From: an uncultured Siphonobacter sp.
GTDB taxonomy: Bacteria; Bacteroidota; Bacteroidia; Cytophagales; Spirosomataceae
NCBI GenBank assembly: GCA_913775095.1
Contig: CAJYIW010000019.1
Span: forward strand, 62,001-126,000
Direction of reading: 5' to 3'
DNA length: 64,000 nucleotides
Made by a program: the position numbers and the translations under genes. The notes beneath the pieces were generated by a model, which was not told where the DNA came from, made no database searches, and saw nothing but the letters and a program-made list of their open reading frames with translations. Of this stretch, positions 53,501 to 60,310 are shown piece after piece. The stretch's first letter is position 1. Every line of letters begins with the position of its first letter.

Positions 53501-53962
53501 ACCGACAGCCTGAGTGCTCTGGACTCATTTGCTTTACAAAAGGACTGGGGCAACAAAGCTCACATCGTTATGCGGGAAATCAATACGCCAGAGGATGTTC
53601 CGGTAGTGATTGACCGGATGCAGAAACGGGGCCTGCTGGATAAAGCCCAGGTAACGCGTATGCAGGAAGCCATTGACCGGATTCTGAGCCGGGAAGAAAT
53701 GAAGCCGTATTTCGAAATGCCGGCTGAGTTTCTGTCCGAGCGGGAAATCCTGATGCCTGACGGAAAGGTAATCCGTCCCGACCGGGTGGTCATTCGCCCC
53801 GATCGCACGATTGCCATTCTGGATTATAAAACCGGCCAGCCCCGGGATAGTCACAAAGATCAAATCAAACAATACGCCCGTCGTTATCGCGAAATGGGAT
53901 ATGAACATATTGAGGCCTGGGTTGTCTATCTGGAATCCGGCGAACTGGTTCAGGTTAGTTAG
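50597..53962 (+). CDS. UvrD-family helicase with C-terminal nuclease (AddA/RecB-like)
   Basis: 1121 residues. Walker A ASAGSGKT at 7-14 right at the N-terminus, motif II DEFQDTSQLQW near 420, GDAKQSIYRFRGGE, QTIHKSKGLEFPVVLLPYAN and LNLLYVALTRPIERVY mark superfamily 1A. The last 110 residues hold a PD-(D/E)XK nuclease: LSEREILMPDGKVIRPDRVV followed by ILDYKTGQP. This is the AddA/RecB architecture for double-strand break processing. The usual AddB-like nuclease partner is not adjacent on either side. Confidence 0.87.
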   Translation: MFTIYAASAGSGKTFTLTREFLQLALGNNPDPDGQLKFSPYYFQHILAVTFTNDAAHEMKERIMNRLLELRKYDQLTEQEKKNLKPFVDQLLAGITDPVTKKSITEAELQNRAAQTFQVLLHQYGRLSVSTIDSFTQRVVSAFTEELGIPYNFEVSLESDVLVAAGVEQLLSKVGQAEFTQLTVVLEELVAELADQGKSWKSLQTELLSVGKKILDDKHRDALKKLEDLSTADFWEIRKKIRDYCGCQDAEYRRLGKIAVELIEEKAALTIADFSYGSAGAAGFLQKVRDGEKTFSEGIANRLYAVVRREQNWLKAKVALPILSSFESIESELEVIGRELIQLYESQIQKYTLCLEIDKHLHKLALLKQLSDEVKAIEDHSGQIHISRFNQSILNIVLSEPIPFLYERLGEKFHHILIDEFQDTSQLQWLNFMPLIDNSLSSDHYNLVVGDAKQSIYRFRGGEMEQLVHLHEGRDLTPMLPAGNEVNWNVGDRLLTIKGKLHPEVLDFNRRSCREIVEFNNSILKHILANQVSAEWEATPRIYSSYVQKSPDNPKCGGHVQIDFLDSSRPATPEFVLEQIAACLADGYSYKDIAILCRKNKHARQLADTLTARGIQVISADSLLVSASPVVNLIIAFLRVLNTPDQSLVKYEAAYLFLKEIQGQVPEEKVNTRIRQMVEAPDMKAFWNWIQEKEAEKKPAEVLQNPEKEENKLNSYRMQRASLFETCEELITRFQLFDKPDQSDYLFRFLDYVQDFSTRKSGHLNDFLLDWEQQKNKLCVSSPKGADAVCIQTIHKSKGLEFPVVLLPYANWSFKNNLWDEIWGDLESLEAEELTLSAAEEKPSRRLAVAPFSVSQKLAGTHLKEAYERETEQTFLDNLNLLYVALTRPIERVYISMETKLSKKGEVTGLKDTVGVFFSDFVNACEGTHILAQGVERTRKEQKAEQDKMVITKIITRPKVGGMRLRRQTDSLSALDSFALQKDWGNKAHIVMREINTPEDVPVVIDRMQKRGLLDKAQVTRMQEAIDRILSREEMKPYFEMPAEFLSEREILMPDGKVIRPDRVVIRPDRTIAILDYKTGQPRDSHKDQIKQYARRYREMGYEHIEAWVVYLESGELVQVS

Positions 53963-53983
53963 TTTTGAACGGCCGCCGCTGCG

Positions 53984-54046
53984 GTTTTGAGTTTTGAGTT
54001 TTGAGTTTTGAGTTTTCAGTTTTCAGTTTTCAGTTTTCAGTTTTCA
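53984..54046. repeat. Heptad tandem repeat GTTTTGA x4, GTTTTCA x5
   Basis: Nine uninterrupted 7-bp units starting 21 bp after the helicase-nuclease stop: four GTTTTGA, then five GTTTTCA. The complement AACTGAAAAC recurs at 54542-54551, just before tex, so the whole 619-bp gap is bounded by inverted arms. Confidence 0.85.
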
Positions 54047-54108
54047 GTTGGAAAGTAAAACTAGTAAAGGTAAGGCGAGCCGTTTGGAACTGAAAGTTAT
54101 AACCCCAG

Positions 54109-54531
54109 CCGGGTTATCTTCCTGCCCTGGCTGGTGTCTCACCAGCCAGCTGTAAAGCAAGCGATTGGTGAGGACACCAACCCCGGCGGAGACCATGGCA
54201 GAAGAAAGACACAACCCCAGCGGGGTTAAATCTGGATAGCCCCCGGCTGGATAGCCCCGGATGCTAATCCGGGGTGATAACCGGGTTATCTTCCTGCCCT
54301 GGCTGGTGTCTTACCAGCCAGCTGTAAAGTAAGGGGTTGGTGAGGACACCAACCCCGGCGGAGACCATGGCAGAAGAAAGACATAACCCCGGCGGGATTA
54401 AATCTGGATAGTCCCGGCTGGATAGTCCCGGATGCTAATCCGGGTGATAACCGGGTTACCTTCCCGCCCTGGCTGGTCTCTCACCAGCCAGCTGTAAGGC
54501 AAGCGATTGGTGAGGACACCAACCCCGGCGG
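54109..54531. repeat. Array of ~170-bp hairpin-rich direct repeats (2.5 copies)
   Basis: Direct copies begin at 54109 (172 bp), 54281 (170 bp) and 54451 (about 81 bp, truncated); each begins CCGGGTTA. Within each unit lie small palindromes: CTGGCTGGT/ACCAGCCAG with loops GTCTC, GTCTT and CTCTC in the three copies; TTGGTG/CACCAA around AGGA; and CCCGGAT/ATCCGGG around GCTA. Arms are conserved while loops vary. No protein-coding frame of note. It lies in the 619-bp gap 53963-54581. Confidence 0.85.
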
Positions 54532-54581
54532 ATGATTAACTAACTGAAAACCGTAAACCAATCGGTCTTAAATATTTTAAA

Positions 54582-56687
54582 ATGAATACCGCAGTAACAT
54601 TTGTCTCAGGTCAGTTATCCATTTCGGCTCGTTCGGTTGAGCAAACCATTCAGTTACTGGATGAAGGCGGAACGGTTCCCTTCATTGCCCGTTATCGCAA
54701 GGAAGCAACAGGCAGCCTGGACGAAGTCCAGATTCAGCAGATCAAAGAACAGTACGAGAAATTCAGGGAAGTTGAAAAACGCCGGGAAAGCATAATTCAG
54801 TCCATTACTGAGCAGGGAAAACTTACGGCTGATTTACGAAAGCAACTCGAGCAGGCCATCACTCTGACTCAGCTCGAAGATATATACCTGCCTTATAAGC
54901 CCAAGCGTAAAACCAGAGCCAGCATGGCCATTGAAAAGGGCCTGGAACCGCTGGCAAAATTAATCTTCGAACAACGCGAGCGGGACATTGAAAGAAAGGC
55001 TCAGTCATTCGTTACGGATCAGGTTCCCACGCTGGAGGATGCCTATCAGGGAGCCAGTGATATCATGGCCGAATGGATTGCCGAAAACGCCGATGCCCGT
55101 ACGGCCATTCGCCGGGTGTTTGAACGTCAGGCGATGGTGTACTCAAAGGTAAAAAAGAACAAAGAATCGGAGGGAGCCAAGTACCGGGATTACTTCGATT
55201 TCTCAGAAGAACTTCGTAAAATTCCCTCGCACCGCCTGCTGGCCATGCGTCGGGGAGAGGAAGAAGGAATTTTATCCATCAGTATTACTCCGGAAGAAGA
55301 AAGTGCTCTTACTCAGCTAGACCGATTGTTCGTTCGGGGACAGTCGCCTGCCAAACCTTTTCTGGAGGACGCTATCACCGATAGCTACAAACGGTTACTC
55401 AAGCCCAGCATTGAAAACGAATTTGCCCGACTTTCCAAAGAAAAAGCGGATGCCGAAGCCATTACTATTTTCACGGGTAACCTCCGGCAATTGCTACTAT
55501 CTTCACCTTTGGGCCAGAAGCGGGTATTAGCCATTGATCCCGGCTACCGGACGGGCTGTAAAACGACTTGTCTGGATGCACAGGGTAACCTGATCGCGGA
55601 CACGGTTATCTATCCATTTGATAAAAAACCGGAAGCTGAAGCTAAAATCCGTCAATTGGTAACGAGTTATCAAATGGAAGCTCTGGCGGTGGGTAACGGA
55701 ACAGCGGGGCGGGAAACGGAAGATTTCCTGAAAAGCCTGAACCTTGATCTGCCCATTTTTATGGTCTCTGAACAGGGAGCTTCGATTTACTCAGCTTCGG
55801 AAGTCGCCCGCGAAGAATTTCCGGATAAAGACATTACCGTTCGGGGAGCGGTGTCAATTGGCCGTCGGTTGATGGACCCACTGGCTGAGCTGGTGAAAAT
55901 TGATCCCAAGTCCATTGGCGTAGGACAGTATCAGCACGATGTCGATCAGGGCGACCTGAAGAAAAGCCTGGATACGGTGGTGGAGAGCTGTGTCAATGCC
56001 GTCGGAGTGAACCTGAATACGGCCAGTAAGCACCTGTTGAGCTACGTTTCCGGACTGGGACCTTCCTTGGCTCAGAACATCGTGACGTATCGAAAAGAAA
56101 ACGGAGCATTCAAGTCCCGGAAAGAGTTGATGAAGGTGCCACGTCTGGGCGGTAAAGCTTTCGAGCAAAGTGCGGGCTTTCTCCGGATTCCGGAAGCCAG
56201 TAATCCGCTGGATAATTCCGCCGTTCATCCCGAAAGCTACACGGTCGTCGAACGGATGGCAAAAGATTTGGGCATTACAGTACAGCAGTTAATCGAGCAA
56301 CCCGATCAGCGGAAAAAAGTACAGTTGACCCGATACGTAACGGAAAAGACCGGCTTACCTACGCTTCAGGATATCATTACGGAACTGGAAAAACCCGGGC
56401 GTGATCCCCGTCAGCCATTGGCTGCTTTTGAGTTTGACGCTTCCGTTCGCAAGCCGGAAGATTTGAGAGAAGGGATGATTTTGCCCGGAATTGTCACCAA
56501 TATTACGGCTTTTGGAGCTTTTGTGGACATTGGTGTAAAACAAGACGGCCTTGTTCACGTTTCACAATTGTCGAATCGTTTCGTTCGGGACCCTAACGAA
56601 GTAGTAAAGCTACAGCAACAGGTTCAGGTAAAGGTGGTCGAAATTGATTTAGCTCGCAAACGCATTGCTCTGAGCATGAAATTCTAG
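54582..56687 (+). CDS. tex: Tex-family RNA-binding transcription accessory protein
   Basis: 701 residues. Tex N-terminal region (1-185: GGTVPFIARYRKEATGSLDE, LEDIYLPYKPKRKTRA), YqgF/RNase H-like domain (320-450: VLAIDPGYRTGCKT), helix-hairpin-helix (480-560: GVNLNTASKHLLSYVSGLG) and a C-terminal S1 domain (625-701: EGMILPGIVTNITAFGAFVD, KQDGLVHVSQLS). A conserved cytoplasmic nucleic-acid-binding factor linked to transcription and stress tolerance. Preceded by the repeat array and followed by a short terminator. Confidence 0.94.
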   Translation: MNTAVTFVSGQLSISARSVEQTIQLLDEGGTVPFIARYRKEATGSLDEVQIQQIKEQYEKFREVEKRRESIIQSITEQGKLTADLRKQLEQAITLTQLEDIYLPYKPKRKTRASMAIEKGLEPLAKLIFEQRERDIERKAQSFVTDQVPTLEDAYQGASDIMAEWIAENADARTAIRRVFERQAMVYSKVKKNKESEGAKYRDYFDFSEELRKIPSHRLLAMRRGEEEGILSISITPEEESALTQLDRLFVRGQSPAKPFLEDAITDSYKRLLKPSIENEFARLSKEKADAEAITIFTGNLRQLLLSSPLGQKRVLAIDPGYRTGCKTTCLDAQGNLIADTVIYPFDKKPEAEAKIRQLVTSYQMEALAVGNGTAGRETEDFLKSLNLDLPIFMVSEQGASIYSASEVAREEFPDKDITVRGAVSIGRRLMDPLAELVKIDPKSIGVGQYQHDVDQGDLKKSLDTVVESCVNAVGVNLNTASKHLLSYVSGLGPSLAQNIVTYRKENGAFKSRKELMKVPRLGGKAFEQSAGFLRIPEASNPLDNSAVHPESYTVVERMAKDLGITVQQLIEQPDQRKKVQLTRYVTEKTGLPTLQDIITELEKPGRDPRQPLAAFEFDASVRKPEDLREGMILPGIVTNITAFGAFVDIGVKQDGLVHVSQLSNRFVRDPNEVVKLQQQVQVKVVEIDLARKRIALSMKF

Positions 56688-56771
56688 GTTTCTGCCGGGC
56701 TTCAATCGGATTCGGTTCATTGAAAAATATGCCTGAACTATTGTCGTTATTAAAGCTGAAATGCTACCTTC

Positions 56772-56793
56772 AAGCCGATAAGAGGCTTTTTTA
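56772..56793 (+). terminator. Short intrinsic terminator of tex
   Basis: Stem AAGCC/GGCTT with loop GATAAGA and a T6 tract. Confidence 0.6.
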
Positions 56794-56885
56794 TACAAAG
56801 TTTTTTATCAGTCAACCTCTTTTAATAAGCTGACTATCAGACTTGTTCTGGTAGTCTCTTTCATCACTTACTTAAACTCCGGCCT

Positions 56886-57539
56886 ATGAGTTTTCGGATC
56901 TTTCCGCTCCTTTGTATGCTGAGTATTTTACTTAGTTCCTGTGAATTGTTTCGTACTACCACCCGGTCAGCTCCGGCTAGTAGGCAAACGGCCAGCCGCC
57001 CGGCTCACCGGCCATCGGGTAACTCTGGTCATGTAACGCGTTCCTCGGGTGGAGCTGCTTCTGCCAGTACGGCTTCGAAACCGTATATTCCGATGACCAA
57101 AAAAGCGGAGTATAATCCAAAAGCCGTACGTTACCAGAATCAGGTGGTGAATGATTTGATTAATACCGCGAAGAGTTACGGTGGAACGGGCTATCGCACG
57201 GGTGGAGGTACGAGTGTGGGACTCGACTGTTCGGGTCTGGTGCAGGTCAGTTTCAAGCAGATTGGACTCAAGTTACCCCGGACCGCTGCCGAACAGGCAG
57301 TAGTGGGTCAGACGATTGCCGTTGAAGAGCTACGCCCCGGCGATCTGGTTTTTTTTAACACTGATTTCAAAGGAAAATCAATTTCCAAAATCAACCATAC
57401 CGGAATCGTTACTCACGTCAAGGGCGAGGAGGGCATCATGTTCATTCACGCTTCCAGCAGCCGCGGCGTGATTGAAGACAACCTGTACGCGGACTACTGG
57501 CAGCGAGGATTCATTAAAGCTACCCGCTTACTGGATTAA
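56886..57539 (+). CDS. NlpC/P60 (C40) peptidase lipoprotein
   Basis: 217 residues. Lipobox LLSSC (Cys19), then a Ser/Arg/Pro/Thr-rich linker (20-75) and an NlpC/P60 domain. Catalytic Cys115 is in VGLDCSGLVQ, His171 in INHTGIVTH and a third polar residue, His188, in FIHASS. Similar to Spr/MepS-like D,L-endopeptidases that cleave murein peptides or cross-links. No SH3 domains, unlike the C40 enzyme at 4836. Its tail overlaps the convergent acetyltransferase by 4 nt. Confidence 0.87.
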   Translation: MSFRIFPLLCMLSILLSSCELFRTTTRSAPASRQTASRPAHRPSGNSGHVTRSSGGAASASTASKPYIPMTKKAEYNPKAVRYQNQVVNDLINTAKSYGGTGYRTGGGTSVGLDCSGLVQVSFKQIGLKLPRTAAEQAVVGQTIAVEELRPGDLVFFNTDFKGKSISKINHTGIVTHVKGEEGIMFIHASSSRGVIEDNLYADYWQRGFIKATRLLD

Positions 57540-57823
57540 GCCCGGAGTTTTTCCCAGTCGGAATGTCTCTGAAGATAAACTTTGACGAAGGGGCAGTAAG
57601 GCACCATTTTCAGCTCGTTTTCTTCCAGATACTGGAAAACCTTCTCAACGATGGCTGAACCCACGCCCTGGCCTTCGTAGTTTTCCGGCACTTCGGTATG
57701 ATCCAGGGCCAGCGTTTTTTCATCCAGCCAGCGGTAGGCCACAATGGCCATATCGTTTTCAAGGGGTAACTCAAACTGCTGGTCAGCCTCATTATGGCGA
57801 AGCTCTATCTTCTTGATTTCCAT
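57536..57823 (-). CDS. Small GNAT (YjdJ/NATD1-type) acetyltransferase-like protein
   Basis: 95 residues, the size of the Gcn5-related N-acetyltransferase subfamily. The acetyl-CoA loop is ENYEGQGVGSAIVEKVF, preceded by LALDHTEVP and followed by KMVPYCPFVKVYLQRHSDW, which is diagnostic. Found widely in bacteria and as NATD1 in animals; acceptor unknown. Tail-to-tail overlap of 4 nt with the C40 lipoprotein gene. Confidence 0.85.
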   Translation of the reverse strand: MEIKKIELRHNEADQQFELPLENDMAIVAYRWLDEKTLALDHTEVPENYEGQGVGSAIVEKVFQYLEENELKMVPYCPFVKVYLQRHSDWEKLRA

Positions 57824-57859
57824 GGAGATATGTTTTTAATGCTAAAGTAATAACGTTGG

Positions 57860-57889
57860 AAGCATCCGCACTTTTGCGGGTGCTTTTTT
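57860..57889 (+). terminator. Plus-strand terminator beyond the convergent acetyltransferase gene
   Basis: AAGCATCCGC/GCGGGTGCTT stem (one G-U pair) followed by a T-run on the plus strand. The only upstream plus-strand gene is the C40 lipoprotein, so its transcript would run antisense through the whole acetyltransferase gene. Confidence 0.65.
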
Positions 57890-57890
57890 A

Positions 57891-58904
57891 TTAAGCTGAG
57901 GGATAATCGATTTGTTCGCCCGTGTGAACCGTACCTTTCGGCTCCTTCAAATATTTCCAGCCCTCGCTGATGAATCCCGTTCCGTATCCGATCATTTGAA
58001 CGAAAACAGCCTGAATACTTAAGCTGGCTACGGTCATGCTTTTATTTTGTTTCCAGGAATCAAAAAAGATCATCAGGCAGTAGGCGAGTAATACCAGTAA
58101 CGAAAGCTGAAACACAGGTCTGAACACCAGGAACTGTAGAGGAAAACTAAAAATCCAGACCGTGAAAACCGCCGGGAAAAAGTGTACCAGCTTCAGCGTA
58201 TCCGGGAAAAATCGGGTAATATTAATCCGGGCCCGTCCAAAAAACTTCAGCTGCCGAAAGAATGCAGGAAATGTACTGCGGCGTTTATGGTAAATGAACG
58301 CATCCGGAATCAGAGCACTTTTAAAGCCCAGCGATAAAGCTTTGATGCTGAAAATAATGTCTTCTCCCATGCGGGTAATGCGAAAGCCGCCCGTCTCTTC
58401 CCAGACTTCCCGGCTTAGCCCCATATTAAAGCTTCGGGGATGAAAAGTACCCCCCGCATTTTTAGCTTTCCCGCGAATGCCGCCCGTCGTAAATAACGAG
58501 GTCATTGAATAACTAATGGCTTTCTGAATGGGACTGAAACTCGGATGATCCCGATCCGGCCCTCCGAATAAATCCAGCTGTTGCCGATCAATTTTCCGAT
58601 TCACGATTTCCAGGTAATCTGGTTCTACCAGAGCGTCGGAATCCAGAATAATGAACCAGTCTCCGGTCGCCCGCTGCATGCCGTAGTTACGGGCAAAGCC
58701 CTGTCCGCTGTTGGGTTTTTCATAATAGTGAATCGCCAGTTGAGACTGAAACTGCGTCACTACCGATTCCGCCCGAACACGGGAGCCATCCTCTACCACC
58801 ACTACCTCAAAATGGGAGTACGTTTGTCGGGACAGGGTTTCGAGTAACTCCGCCAGTTCGTCTGGACGGTTAAAGACGGGAATGATGATGGAAAAACGAC
58901 GCAT
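57891..58904 (-). CDS. Family 2 glycosyltransferase with C-terminal membrane helices
   Basis: 337 residues. GT2 pattern: FSIIIPVFNRPDELAELLETL, FEVVVVEDGS, NSGQGFARNYGMQRATGDW, ILDSDALVEPDYL (DXD-like site) and GEDIIFSIKALSLGF. Two or three hydrophobic segments at about 240-310 anchor the C-terminus, as in processive or membrane-bound GT2 enzymes of surface polysaccharide synthesis. Donor and acceptor unknown. Its ATG lies 8 nt beyond the hemL terminator hairpin. Confidence 0.85.
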   Translation of the reverse strand: MRRFSIIIPVFNRPDELAELLETLSRQTYSHFEVVVVEDGSRVRAESVVTQFQSQLAIHYYEKPNSGQGFARNYGMQRATGDWFIILDSDALVEPDYLEIVNRKIDRQQLDLFGGPDRDHPSFSPIQKAISYSMTSLFTTGGIRGKAKNAGGTFHPRSFNMGLSREVWEETGGFRITRMGEDIIFSIKALSLGFKSALIPDAFIYHKRRSTFPAFFRQLKFFGRARINITRFFPDTLKLVHFFPAVFTVWIFSFPLQFLVFRPVFQLSLLVLLAYCLMIFFDSWKQNKSMTVASLSIQAVFVQMIGYGTGFISEGWKYLKEPKGTVHTGEQIDYPSA

Positions 58905-58912
58905 AGAAAACG

Positions 58913-58948
58913 AAAGAAGGACAAAACTATAAAGCTTTGTCCTTCTTT
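58913..58948. terminator. Intrinsic terminator between hemL and the glycosyltransferase gene
   Basis: Perfect 13-bp stem AAAGAAGGACAAA/TTTGTCCTTCTTT with a 10-nt loop, 23 bp after the hemL stop in the minus direction. Confidence 0.75.
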
Positions 58949-58970
58949 GTATATGAAATTCGGAACGATT

Positions 58971-60263
58971 TTACGCTCCGCCCAATACTTCAATCAGCGA
59001 TACTTCGTGAGCCGCAATGATTTGATCGACAATTTCGTCCGTTAATGCATAGGACAGAAAGAGGCTTTCAAACTGCGAAGGAGCCAGATAAATGCCGCGT
59101 TTCAGCATGGCCTGGAAGTAGGCACCAAAAAGCGACAGATCAGAGGCCTTGGCCGAGTTAAAATCCGTTACCTTTTCTTCGTTGAAGAATAAGGTGTACA
59201 TGGAACCAATGCGATTAATCGTGTAATTTTTTCCGGCTTTTTTATTTCCGGCTCTTAAGCCATTTTCCAGCTTGGCCCCGATGCGGTCCAGCTCCGTATA
59301 AACGCCGGGGTTTTCGTTCAGGTACGTTAACATGGCTTTTCCCGCTGCCATGGCAATCGGGTTACCCGAAAGGGTTCCGGCCTGATATACCGGACCGGCG
59401 GGTGAAACGAAGTCCATGATCTCCTTACGTCCACCGTAGGCACCTACGGGCATGCCACCACCGATGATTTTTCCCAGAGTCGTCAGGTCCGGACGAACGG
59501 ATGTGATCCCCTGAAAACCGGAAGCCGAGAGGCGGAAGCCCGTCATAACTTCGTCAAAAATCAACAAAATACCTTCCTGATCGCAGATTTCGCGGAGTCC
59601 TTCCAGAAAGCCCGGTTCTGGTAAAACCAGTCCCATATTACCCACCACGGGTTCCAGAATGAGGGCGGCAATCTGGTTTTTATTGGCCTCAACCAGAGCT
59701 TTAACGGCGTCAAGGTCATTGAACGGAGCCGTTAAGGTATCATTAGCAACGCCTTTCGTGACACCGGGACTGTCAGGAACGCCCATCGTCACGGCACCGC
59801 TACCCGCGGCAATGAGGAAGCTGTCACCGTGACCGTGGTAACAACCTTCAAACTTGATCATTTTCTCACGGCCCGTGAACCCACGAGCCACCCGAATGGC
59901 TGACATCGTTGCTTCGGTACCGGAATTAACCATCCGTACTTTTTCAATCGAGGGAACCATAGAGATGATCAATTCGGCGATTTCAACCTCACGACGGGTC
60001 GGAGCCCCAAACGAAAAGGAATGCTGAACGGCATCAGAAACGGCCTTCTGAATCATCTCGTTGGCGTGACCCAGAATCATCGGTCCCCAGGAGTTAATCA
60101 AGTCAACGTAGGTATTGTCGTCTTCATCGACGAGGTAAGGACCTTTGGCGGATTTGATGAAAATGGGATTACCACCCACGGCCCGGAATGCCCGTACGGG
60201 AGAGTTGACTCCGCCGGGAATCACTTCTTTGGCCTGTTGAAAAAGTTGTTCTGAATTTGTCAT
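58971..60263 (-). CDS. hemL: Glutamate-1-semialdehyde 2,1-aminomutase
   Basis: 430 residues. PLP Schiff-base Lys265 in TTLGKIIGGGMPVGAYGG, Asp237 in LIFDEVMTGFR, the GSGAVTMGVPDSPGV gating loop and NSGTEATMSAIRVARG are all typical. Converts glutamate semialdehyde to 5-aminolevulinate for haem in the C5 pathway. Located 47 bp after the TPR/periplasmic-binding gene, so possibly cotranscribed, without obvious functional link. Confidence 0.95.
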   Translation of the reverse strand: MTNSEQLFQQAKEVIPGGVNSPVRAFRAVGGNPIFIKSAKGPYLVDEDDNTYVDLINSWGPMILGHANEMIQKAVSDAVQHSFSFGAPTRREVEIAELIISMVPSIEKVRMVNSGTEATMSAIRVARGFTGREKMIKFEGCYHGHGDSFLIAAGSGAVTMGVPDSPGVTKGVANDTLTAPFNDLDAVKALVEANKNQIAALILEPVVGNMGLVLPEPGFLEGLREICDQEGILLIFDEVMTGFRLSASGFQGITSVRPDLTTLGKIIGGGMPVGAYGGRKEIMDFVSPAGPVYQAGTLSGNPIAMAAGKAMLTYLNENPGVYTELDRIGAKLENGLRAGNKKAGKNYTINRIGSMYTLFFNEEKVTDFNSAKASDLSLFGAYFQAMLKRGIYLAPSQFESLFLSYALTDEIVDQIIAAHEVSLIEVLGGA

Positions 60264-60310
60264 AGGAATTATGTCGAAGAAGTAAGGTCAACGTTATAAA
60301 CCTTACCTGA

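Noticed and set aside
54109-54531. CRISPR array
   Set aside because: Units are about 170 bp and nearly identical throughout, with no short repeat/variable spacer alternation and no cas genes in the window.
54109-54531. Short proteins encoded by the repeat units
   Set aside because: Frames are broken by stops and differ between copies in length (172 versus 170 bp), while the palindromes are kept; structure explains the pattern better than coding.
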